A stretch of 64,000 nt of DNA. Source: Prorocentrum cordatum. Its lineage: Eukaryota > Sar > Dinophyceae > Prorocentrales > Prorocentraceae. The stretch covers positions 91,001 through 155,000 of the forward strand of contig CAUYUJ010015688.1 in the NCBI GenBank assembly GCA_963575745.1. Reading direction: 5' to 3'. The notes beneath the pieces were generated by a model, which worked only from the letters and a program-made list of their open reading frames with translations, searched no databases and was not told the DNA's origin. Of the stretch, positions 10,108 to 18,872 are shown piece after piece. The position numbers and the translations under genes were made by a program. The stretch's first letter is position 1, and each line of letters starts with the position of its first letter.

Positions 10108-10520
10108 CTAGGCCGCCGTGGGGCTTGGCAGATCAGACGGGTGATCGCGCGATCCTAGGGACAAAAATGACGCACTCGACGTTCTGGTGGAATCGTGGCG
10201 ACAAGCGAAGTGCAGGAATTCTGGTGCGATGGAAGTAGCCGCTAGCGACGCCCCCTGCAAGTGCTGGCCGCCGTGGGGGCGAAATTGAAGATGTCCTGTG
10301 GTGTGTCGGCTCCTCGTCGTTCTCGCGTCATCTCCCCCTTGGTGGCGCGCGACCGCAGGAAGTGCAGCTTGCGCAGCTCCCGCGCGCATGCTTCATGCGA
10401 GTCGCTGCGACGCGCTCGTAAAGGTATAGTGACGTCCAAAAAGCCCAGTCTGAGGGCGTTGGGTATCTTGCAGCTGCGTCGAGAACTCGTGGCGCTGCTC
10501 GACGCCGCTCTGCGCCTGAT
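10108..10520 (-). pseudogene. E2 integrase N-terminal zinc region and start of core
   Basis: In mixed minus-strand frames: an A-S-T-C-R-G-R-R segment, PSHQNSCTSLVATI, then FHQNVECVIFVP near 10190. This parallels C-R-x-C-R-x-W-x-R-P and F-N-Q-x-V-E-C-D-L-L-F-V at the junction of the zinc region and catalytic core in copia integrases. The first core aspartate is V here. The core then stops and the 390-bp repeat begins. Confidence 0.45.
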
Positions 10521-10548
10521 GCTGGACTAGCTCGGCCCCCCCAGTCGA

Positions 10549-10561
10549 GCGACGCAGTCGC
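10549..10561 (-). repeat. E2 hairpin: GCGAC-TGC-GTCGC
   Basis: Perfect 5-bp stem with TGC loop. Encodes G-D-C-V-A. Confidence 0.75.
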
Positions 10562-12095
10562 CCGAACCAATGCCCTGAGCTCCAGCGCTGGACGACGAGC
10601 GGGCCCCTGGCCCCCCTGCGGGCGCGGGTGGTGGAGCAGCCGCGTCTGCGCCTCCAAGGTCTGCGTCGCTGGGTAGCTGAGCTTGCTGATCGCTGGGGTG
10701 ATGTAGTCCTCCAAGTCGCGTCGGTGCTCGTAGGCGCTCGCCTGCGCGCGGGCGCGTCCGGGCGCGGGGGCCCGCGAACCTGCGCTTGCCAAGCTCGTGA
10801 ATGTGAATGCGCGCGGGGTGATCGCATTCCTTTTCCTCTTGGCATTCGGGGCGCAACCCGTGGGTCGGCGCGCTGCGAGGGTGGCGGCGCGCTGCTAGAC
10901 CCCTGGAGTGCATGGGCGTGTCCGCCCGCGCGTTGCGCATGAGCGCCTTGCGCGTGCAGCGCGCGCCTTCGGTTGCAACTGCGCGCCTGACCTCTGCCTC
11001 AGCGGCGCCGGCAGCCACTTTGAGGCTGCTGATCGGGCGCCGCGTTCGCGAGCGCAGTTCGCGAGATGCGGGCGCCGCAGACGGCGAAGTAAATCCGCTG
11101 TGCCCTGAAAGAGTCGCTCGGTTATCTTCCGCGGCCGATCTTTGCGTCGAAAGTGTCGCAGTCCTCGGCGCGGGCGCGCGCGCGCTTGCCCGGGCAGCGG
11201 AGACCGGGGAACGGCTCGAGGATCTCTGAGGCGTTGGAGACCAGCCCCGTGGTCTTCCTCTCCAAGTAGGCGCTGGTCGAAGATGACCTTGTCCTGGCTC
11301 AGTGCTGCCAGCGCATCTGGCCAGGGCGGCTCGGCCCGCGACCATGATGATTCGGGCTGCTCGTCGACGAAGTAATTGGCCGCCCAGCTCGATCTGCAAC
11401 GGTGACAGGAAGCAGCGGACTCGGCCGCGAAAAGCCGCGTCCTCGTCGGGGCCAGGCGCGGCCGTTACGCTTGCAGTTGGAGGTCGCCCAACGACCGGGA
11501 GGCTGGCAGGCGGGGGCCGCGATGGCAACTGGAGCCTACATGAACGAACGCCTAGATCCACGGCTCGCTGCTGGCTCATGTCGTTGACGTCGCAGCCAAG
11601 ATAATGGCGATGTTCTCGCCCGCTCTGCAGACATGAAGCGTCGGCGGATAGCCAGTCTGCTGCTCCGCGCCTCCCCGCCGCATGCCTCCGCGATGTGGGC
11701 GCCGTAGTCGTGCGAGGTGAGGCAGGCAAGGGGCTGGTGGGTCGCGTCGAACTCGGCGGGCCGCGATGTCTGAGCACTCGCCGGCCGGCGATCTGACGCC
11801 GGGGCCGAGCCCTGGAACCGCCGGGCCGGCATGCCTGAGGCGAGGCTGCCATGGGCGTCGTCGTTGTCGCGCTCGTCGGCGTTGGCTGGAAATCCCAAGA
11901 GATATGGGCAAGACCTGTGATGTCGGCGCCGCCGTCCTCGTGCGACCTGCTTGCCTGCCTTGGGCACGCGGCCCTCACGCGCCCGTCGTTCAAAGGCCTG
12001 AACTGTTCTGACTGACGCAGAATGGGCCAGGATTTTCGGTCCGGAAGTTCCCTCGTCGTTCTCGCGTCGTCCTGGCGTGCCGTGGGGTCGGTGCT

Positions 12096-12110
12096 GGCGA
12101 CGCAGTCGCC
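12096..12110 (-). repeat. E2 hairpin: GGCGAC-TGC-GTCGCC
   Basis: Perfect 6-bp stem with TGC loop. Encodes P-G-D-C-V-A-S. Confidence 0.8.
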
Positions 12111-12380
12111 GGGCGCCTCCTGTGGTTCTTTATTAGTTTCTACCAGTAATTGAATAGTGTACGAGATCGTTGTGCACGCGGTCCTGGCCGTCGTGCTTGC
12201 GGTGCTTGCGGCTGCCAGTTGGGCAAGACAAGGTGTTAAAACTGGTGAGCAAGCTGCCGTCGTGCTCCCTGGGTCCGCGCCTTCCTGGATGCGCCTCTGG
12301 GTGCCGACCAACTGGTATGTCGTGCGTAACAAAAACTCGCGGCCCATCAGGGCCATGTACACTCGTCGATCGATGATCGT

Positions 12381-12950
12381 TCAGTCGTCGATGTGCTCCC
12401 CAAGCTCGTTGTTGCATCGGCGCAACTGCTTATTGATGGGCGCGCTGGCATACGCCGTGGAGACGGCGCTGCTGTGTTTGGCCAAGGCTTGTGGCATGCC
12501 CGATGCATGCTCAAGTGGAGCACTTGCGCGTCGATCATCTGCCGTGTTGCTCGTCGTTTCCACAGCGGGCCATGCCGGCCACAGACCGCTGGCCTGGCGC
12601 CAGCGCCCCTGTCCCTGGCGCGTCAAGTGGAAAGGTCGAGGACGGGGCGGCCCTCGCCCCAGCCCGTGTTGCACGTGAGCCACAGTATGCAGATGTCGGT
12701 ACTGGGGAACGCGCCGTCGGACAGCGACTGGGCGGCGCCCTCGATGTCGGACGCGTGGGTGGCGTCGAAGTCGCAATCTTGCAGTGCCGATCGAGGTTGC
12801 GCCTCCTTTCTTTTCTAAGACCTTGGCGGGGAGCCCTGGGGCTGCTGCCTTTTCTTCGCCAGGGCAGGTCGGCGGGGCCAGCCTCGCGGCCTGGCCCGGC
12901 CGTGCCCCGGCGACACAGCTCCATGGAGTCTTCGATGGCGCAGTCACCGA
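12381..12950 (-). pseudogene. E2 segment resembling the copia protease-integrase linker domain
   Basis: One minus frame over 12800-12600 reads LQDCDFDATHASDIEGAAQS, then FPSTDICILWLTCNTGWGEG. An acidic D-x-x-x-A, a hydrophobic strand (ICILWLTC) and the position after the dUTPase recall the methyltransferase-like segment of E3 (54158-55333), but the similarity is weak. Frame changes occur near 12560 and 12400. Confidence 0.35.
12934..12948 (-). repeat. E2 hairpin variant: GGTGAC-TGC-GCCATC
   Basis: 6-bp stem with one G.T wobble and one A.C mismatch; TGC loop kept. Encodes G-D-C-A-I. Confidence 0.55.
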
Positions 12951-12999
12951 GAGGCCCAGCGGATGGGCGACCTTGCTCTATCGCGGTAGAGACTTGGCT

Positions 13000-13606
13000 G
13001 AAGAAAGCCATGCCAGCGTGTCCGAAGCCTCCGGATCCGCAAATGTCAAGAGAAGGTTGGGACAGACAGCGATCTCGGCGCCGCTGACGATGCGCTCCAA
13101 GATGCATCGGGCGATGCGATGGCCCTGCCCGACCGAGTGCGCCCGCGGCCTGCGCTGAAAATGATCGCCTTGGTCTCGCCGCGGAAGTCGGGGTTCGCCA
13201 CCCGCGAGTCGATCCCGCTGAGGGCGAGTCCTGAGTCAGGGAAGATGCGCAAACAGGTCCCCCGCGGTGCCAAAGCTGCTATGCCCGTCGACACCAATTC
13301 ACGACCAGAGGTCGCGATGCTGACGTCCGCGCGCGCGTGGAGGTCGAAGCCCGCGGCCCCGGGCGTGCCCCGCGAGGGCGCCCATGCGCTGAGGCTCGGG
13401 AGCTGGGCCTTCGCCTCCTGGAACTCGCGGCCGTCATTGGCGTCGCAAGCCCGGTCGTCGCGCCCGCCGCCAGCAGCGTGGGCTGTTTGGGCGGCGGGCC
13501 CCCGGAGCGCGGATTGGTCGAAGTGGACAGTGCTGGGGCTCCATGTGAGATCGTAGCCGCTAGGTTCGGGGCGCGTGGAGCGCTTGTGGTCAAAGGCCGT
13601 CTCCAC
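13000..13606 (-). pseudogene. dUTPase domain of element E2 (two frameshifts)
   Basis: All five motifs of the trimeric dUTPase family appear in order. Motif I is GAAGFDLHA (13360-13334). Motif II is PDSGLA (13240-13223; usually P-R-S-G-L-A). Motif III is GIDSRVANPDFRGETKAI (13216-13163). Motif IV is GHRIARCILERI (13124-13088) in a second frame. Motif V is CGSGGFGHAG (13044-13015) in a third frame. The enzyme hydrolyses dUTP to dUMP, limiting uracil in newly made DNA. Retrovirus-encoded dUTPases are known in some lentiviruses and beta-type retroviruses; a copia-linked one is unusual. It lies between the gag-like region (>15.6 kb) and the integrase of E2. It is probably inactive, with an Arg-to-Asp change in motif II and two frameshifts. 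The alternative is a captured host dUTPase. Confidence 0.8.
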
Positions 13607-13609
13607 CGC

Positions 13610-14200
13610 CCAGTTGATGGACTGCGACGACTTCTCCTCGGTGAGATGCAGTTTGGCTGGTTGAGCCTCGTGTTAAATTTGTACCAGATTTACAGCGAAG
13701 CGCAGCCCCCAGAAGTCGGGCCAAACGCCAATGTCGAGCGCGACGCCTAACGGGCCACTTGGCAGGGCGGCGCCCGCCAGGTCGCGCGGCGAGTCGTTTG
13801 ATGCACTCGGGCCCGTGCCCGACAAAGTCGGCCACCGCGGGGGCGTCGGCCTGTGGGGGGGCGTGCGCGTGTCCAGCTTGGCGTCGCAGGGCACCGCCGT
13901 GTCCACGGCGGACGAGAAGCTGGAGGCGCTGCCCGGCGACCGCACGCGGTCTGGCCGAGGCGCCCCCGGGGCTGGGACCGGCCCAGAAGACTGCGCAAGG
14001 TCCTGCTGTTGTGTAGAGGCTCAGGGGAGAGACCAGGAATCGCTGGACGTTGATATGGAATTTCCAGCGGGTGGCTAGACGTTGATTTGGCGTTTCCGCT
14101 TGGGGGGGCGCGGCGCTGCGCCCAAACCCGCCGCCCCCTCAGGCGACGAATGCGCCGCCAGCCATCCGGCGCGCGATCTCGAATCGTCTCCAACTCCGTC
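13610..14200 (-). pseudogene. E2 segment upstream of dUTPase, unrecognised
   Basis: Overlapping minus frames (13835-13590 and 14193-13747) are open but share no recognisable motif. One reads MADFVGHGPECIKRLAARPG. By position it could hold the E2 protease, but no D-T/S-G signature is visible. Confidence 0.3.
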
Positions 14201-14724
14201 GCGCGATCACCTTCGCTTTGCTGTACTTCGCGTTGCTGGCCATCCCCGTCCGTTCGTCGTCGTTGTCGTCAGTCGTCCTTTTCGCCTGGCCCCCTGCGTC
14301 CTCTCGCACCCGCCTCCCTCCCCTATGCGAATGCCCCCGTTCAACGTCCGCGCCCTCCACCTCCCTCGTCAGCGTCGCGATCCCATCGTATCCTGCTCAT
14401 CCTGTTGATGCTGCTTCTCCTCGTCCTTCCCTCCAATTCCTCCTGCCCGTCCCCGTGGGCATCCCTCTGCGTCTTGCTATGATGATGTCTTCCTTATGGT
14501 CCTGATCCTCTTCCTCGTTGCCGGCGCCCCGCCTTGCCCCGCGGTCTTATCGCGGTCTAAGTGTGGTCTAACGGTGGTCAAATTCTGGTCGATTCCGGTA
14601 CAATTGTATACGTTCGCGGTCTAGCGGTCCTATTTGCGGGGGAAACCAGAAGCATTATCATGCAAACAATGGCGCGACCATTGCCGGATCTCCGTTGCCG
14701 CGTCGCGCCGCGCTCCGCGCGACC
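14201..14724. other. C/T-rich spacer, no gene seen
   Basis: Pyrimidine-rich on the plus strand at 14230-14520, then a stretch with ggtctaagtg/ggtctaacgg/ggtctagcgg short repeats at 14555-14630. No convincing coding sequence. Confidence 0.4.
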
Positions 14725-15718
14725 TCAAAGTTCAGCACCGCGGTCAGCCGCGAACGTTGCCAGATCTTCTACGCCGCGCTGGCGCCAAAGAGGCCCACGG
14801 GGCGCGGCGCCCTCGCAGCGGGGGCGATGGGCCGCGCAAGCACGAAAACGTGAACCTGGGAGCCCAAAGCCTAGGATCGCCAGGTGGCCAGCGCGGCGCG
14901 CGGGAAAATAATTTTGGCGGACGGAGACGCGTCGGGCCTCAAGCCTGAACCTCAGCATGCTGCGGTGCGCTCTCCATTGGCGCGCCCCTGTACGACGGGC
15001 GGAGCAGTCGGCGCAGCGTCGTTGCTCATCGCGCTGCCGTGCGAGCTCGAGCGCCAGCTGTGTGCTGTGGTGCTCGTCGATGTGCAATCGTTCGGCACTG
15101 TCGAGGGTGGCGCGTGCGTTGTGCCTGGGTTGGCCGCCGCCGGGCATCCCAATGTCGCGGCGGGCGAACCGCGTGGCCACTCGCCCGGGCGGTTGGCTCG
15201 CGTCGCCGGGGCTGCTCAGATCGAAAGGAGCCAAAGTCCTGGGGGAACTCGGGCGCCGGCGGTGACGTCGCTGCCGGCGCGGACTGCGGCGGCCGCGCGG
15301 AGCTCGATCCACGCGGCGCGCTGATACTGGGGGCTGAGACTGAAAGCGAAAGCGCACAAGCCCAGCTGAGCAACTGCGCGTCGGCAGGCTGGGTCGGGGC
15401 GCGGCGACTCGCGAGTTTAGGTCGCCTATCCAACCGCGTCCCTGGGTTTGTCCCAGTGAGAATGCACCACCCACTTGTGTCCAATACTGCGGTGCTGATT
15501 GTGCTGGTGCCGCTGGGGCTGCTGGTGTCGTCGGTGCCCCTGAAGCTGGCGCGGCTGGTGGTGTTTTCCCCGCGTCTGTCTGACGGCCCAGTCACGCTGT
15601 CGCTGGAACCGTCGGCGCTGCAGAGGCTCGCGCGCGGCCCATGAGGCCGGCTATCTCCTGACGCAGTCGTCGTGCCATGGCCTCGCGCGGCGAGGGCGAG
15701 GGCGATGTCCCTGCCCAA
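14725..15718 (-). pseudogene. E2 open frames, unrecognised
   Basis: Two overlapping minus frames (15474-14725 and 15718-15026), Arg/Ala/Pro/Ser rich. No motif recognised. Position suggests the region between nucleocapsid and dUTPase. Uncertain whether either is translated. Confidence 0.3.
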
Positions 15719-16110
15719 ATTGACCTTGCGGTCAAGAGGTTGCCACGAGCCGCCCGACGAAGAACTCGGAGCAGCCGCCGGCGCTGCTGGCCATTGCGCG
15801 GGCGCTGTCCGCCGTTCCAGGGGTCAGCGCCCCGCAATGGGTCGCCGCCCCCGGCGCCCCTGGCAGCGGTCCGACGAGTCCTGGGGGCGCCCCGGGCCAT
15901 CCAGGCCGCGCGCCCTCTGGGCGCGGTCTGCCGCCCGGTCGGCCCCGGCAGGCAGCGCTGTCTCAGCGGGGCGCGCGGCGAGGATGACGGTGCCGATGGC
16001 GGCGCTGGGGCGACGGCATTGAAGAAGAGAGCGCGCCCTCGTCGGCGGCGCCGGGGGCAGTCGCGCACGAGGTGCTCCTCGGAGTCGCGCCCGTGGCATT
16101 CTAGACGCGC
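15592..16110 (-). pseudogene. E2 nucleocapsid-like zinc knuckle region
   Basis: Near 16100-16060 the minus strand reads RLECHGRDSEEHLVRDCPRR. This resembles the CCHC knuckle of copia Gag, C-x2-C-x4-H-x4-C, but the first Cys is Arg (CGT; one transition from TGT) and the C-to-H spacing is 7 instead of 4. Basic residues follow. Would bind element RNA; degraded here. Confidence 0.5.
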
Positions 16111-16260
16111 CCCGCTAGACCCGTGGGGCTACCTTGGCGCCCCGGACCGAATGTCGCGGCCCTGAACTTCCCCCTCCCCCCTGGCCTCTGCCCTTCTGAT
16201 GCCCGCGAAGGTCTCGGGAGGTGGTTCTCTGACAGGGTGGCTGGGAAAACGCGCTAACTC

Positions 16261-17387
16261 TTACCTTTGCCCTCGCACTTTCGCCTGGTGCCCCCCCGGG
16301 CGTGGCGCGCGGGCGCGCGGTCGTCGAAGCTGCGCGGGCGCGCCTTGGCGCGCTCGGCGAGCCCGGGAGGGGCGCGCGCCGCGCTGTTCCACGGGGGCGT
16401 CGCGAGGCTGGAGGTCGTCGGCGGCCGTCTCCTCGCTGAATGCGCTGGCGGCGTCGGCGTCGGTGGCTGAGTCGATCTCTGCTGCTGCGCGCGCCCCCGG
16501 CGCTGGCAGCGCCGCGCTAGCGACGCAGCCGCCAGGCGCGGCCTCGGCTGAAATAAGGAGGGGTCGCGCCGATGCCGGCGCAGCAGGGCCCGCGCCACCT
16601 CCGCGCTGCTCCTGCGCGGGCGTGCCCGCGAGGAACGCGCGCCGAAGCGAGGTCACCTGGCGACCCCTCCACCGCGTGTCCACGGCGTCTCAGCGGGCCC
16701 TCCCCACGGGTGAGCTGCTGGGCTTTCGCGGGGCAGGGCGTGTCGCAGTGCTGCGGGGGCGCGGTGCGCCGAGTGTTCGACGCGCCAACAGCGCGCGGGG
16801 GGGGGGGCGAGCCCCCCGTCGCCGATCGCGAGGCGACTGGCTTGCCGCGCCCAGTTGCGAAGGGCGTCGGACGTCGCAAGGGCGTTGTCGAAGCGCCCCC
16901 GCGTCAGTCGTTCGAAGTTCACGAGGCCCGATGCTGCCGAGGCGCGCTCTTCCGCGCCTAGCTGGTCCCGTCGCTCGTCCAAGCTGCGCGTGGGGAAGGT
17001 CGCCGGTCGCGCGCAGTTGCCGTTGAGGAGACCTCTCTGGGTCAGGACAGCTGGTGGCCATTCGTCCGCGTACTCGCGAGCCATGCCAGTATGGCGTGAC
17101 GAGACGGGGGCCGCCTGGCGAAATCCGTTAAGGTCTGAGTTCGCCACTGGCCAGATCATCGCCTCGCGCGCCCATTTATGGAAAGGCGCGCGAGCCTGGT
17201 GATCGGCGCCCAGGTGCGGCGGTGGCGCGCGTTGCCGCTGCTGCCACCTTCTTCCGCGCAAGCGATGCAGCTTGCGAGGGCGCGCGGGCCGATCCCGATG
17301 GCCTTGCATCTGGAGTGCAGCTCCATCCGCTTGCCGTAGAAGTGCTAGAAGCTGGGGATCCTCCAGCAGCGCTGCGCGAGTCGCCAA
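16261..17387 (-). pseudogene. E2 gag-like region
   Basis: The frame from 17387 (244 codons) and overlapping frames from 16683 read as a helical, Gag-like segment: MIWPVANSDLNGFRQAAP, LDERRDQLGAEERASAAS, LVNFERLTRGRFDNALATSD. The capsid assignment rests on position upstream of the zinc knuckle and on composition, not on a diagnostic motif. Confidence 0.45.
16520..16532 (-). repeat. E2 hairpin: GCGGC-TGC-GTCGC
   Basis: 5-bp stem with one G.U wobble on the coding strand, TGC loop. Encodes G-G-C-V-A-S. Confidence 0.65.
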
Positions 17388-17705
17388 GGATACTTCACCC
17401 GGATGTGTTCCTCCTTGTCAGCGCAGTGGGCGTCTGCTTCTGCGGCGCCGCTGGAATCCTCGTGGTGCTCGGGGCATCCCGTGGCGCTATCAGGGCGCAA
17501 TCAGTGCTGCGGCCGCTGTGCTGAACGCCGCCAATTGCACGATCGCCTACAGATGAGTGCGCATTGGGGTCCCGCCCTGCCCGGCTGGCGGGTCTGAGTG
17601 GGTGGGGCCAAGGGTCGGGCCCCGAGGCGTGGCGCCTCGGAACGATGGCATCCTAGTCGCCATGCCCTGCGCCCTTAATCCGCGCTGCATCCCCGCTCGG
17701 AACCA

Positions 17706-17718
17706 GCGACGCAATCGC
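17706..17718 (-). repeat. E2 hairpin: GCGAT-TGC-GTCGC
   Basis: 5-bp stem with a T.G closing wobble; TGC loop. Confidence 0.6.
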
Positions 17719-17858
17719 CGGATGCCTCTTCTCTGCTTGCTTCTCCCGGAGCTCGGGGCCTTGCTCTGACGCCAGTAATGTGAGCGCTGCGTCGATCAAC
17801 TGTCTGACGCTACAGCCGCGGGCGGGGGCGCCGACAGTTTGGGGTCCGCGCGCTGCCT

Positions 17859-17869
17859 GGACGCAGTCC
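17859..17869 (-). repeat. E2 hairpin: GGAC-TGC-GTCC
   Basis: Perfect 4-bp stem with TGC loop. Encodes S-D-C-V-Q in one frame. Confidence 0.6.
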
Positions 17870-18047
17870 GAACGCGCCCGCGATGGGTCGCAGATCGGTC
17901 CTTGTCGATTTTGGCGTGTTGTCCTTGATGAAGTGCTGGTTGTGCACGCGTGCGGACGCTGGCCCTGGCGGATGGGCACATGCCCCGACGGACCTCAATG
18001 TAACGCTTCCTGCAATCAAAGAGCGGGAGAAGGTGAACGAAAACGAT

Positions 18048-18092
18048 GACATGTAGAGCGGGATGTAGAGCGGCATGTAGAGCGGCACGACG
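18048..18092. repeat. 12-bp tandem repeat (atgtagagcggg/c)
   Basis: Three near-identical copies of atgtagagcgg in a row, with an isolated copy at 18161-18171. Confidence 0.75.
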
Positions 18093-18432
18093 TGGTGTTC
18101 TGTCGGGTTGGGCCAGCATTGACGAACCCATGAGTGGCGTCTCCTGCAGGCGCTGCGATGTAGAGCGACAGAGGGTGGGAACCACGGCCGTCGAGGCGAG
18201 GCGGGGCACGGTGGCCGCGGCATTGGGGCAGGAGCGAACCTGCTCGGCGACAAACTAGAAAACGGGGCTGTGGAAGTTGATATATGGTTTTCGTACGTGG
18301 AAACTGTGCATCGATGTACATTGCAGCGTGCAGGGCGGGCGCGGTAAACAAAAGAACACCCTTGATATTCAATGCGGCGCTGGGCGAGACAAGGTGAGAA
18401 GTCGGCAATTCAGGCTGGAAGGCCTACCGTTC

Positions 18433-18620
18433 GACGAGCAGGGGGAGGAGGGGGGGGGGCGGGGGACGAGCGGGGGGCAGATGGGGAGGGATGGAGGAGG
18501 AGAGGAAGAGGCGGTGGAGGAGGTGGAGGAGGAGGAGGAGGAGGGGGAGGAGGAAGAGGCGGATTGAGTAGGACAAGGAATGGGGGTAGGAAGCGGAGTA
18601 GGAGTAGGAGCAGGATGATG
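18433..18620. repeat. Purine-rich (GGA/GGG) tract
   Basis: G- and A-rich on the plus strand; polypyrimidine when read on the minus strand. Immediately downstream on the minus strand is ggtag/gcctt. Similar tracts lie before minus-strand starts at 20812 and 29791. Confidence 0.75.
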
Positions 18621-18872
18621 ATGATGAGAGGCCGCGGAGGCGCGGGTCTGCTCCAGGAGCCGAGCGCCGCCGCGGTGGCTCCGCGGCCGCGCTCCGACGC
18701 CGCCGCCAGCGAAGGCAGCGGCGCTCCCTCTCAGAGGAGGAGGGAGACGCTGTCGCCGACGATCCCCGTCAGCTCGAGGGCGACCGCGTTGGCCAGCTCC
18801 TGCAGGTCCGCGATCGCGCCGTCGCGCAGCAGCCCCATAGAGTTCTTGAACTCAGCTGCACCCTCTGAAACC

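Larger units (their letters stand above)
10527..12362 (-). pseudogene. Long open frame in E2, function unrecognised
   Basis: Open for 611 codons, but composition (Arg, Ala, Ser, Pro rich) suggests that GC-rich sequence keeps several frames open. It lies where the protease-to-integrase segment of E2 should be and contains two hairpin-encoded motifs (E-A-P-G-D-C-V-A-S near 12100 and G-S-G-D-C-V-A-R near 10555). No catalytic motif is visible. It may be partly the wrong frame. Confidence 0.35.
17388..18432. other. Region upstream of E2 gag, no clear gene
   Basis: Short minus-strand open stretches (18408-18016, 18253-17810, 17979-17653) without recognisable motifs. It holds two E2-type hairpins and a small repeat. 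It could be E2 leader/LTR or an unrelated fragment. Confidence 0.35.
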
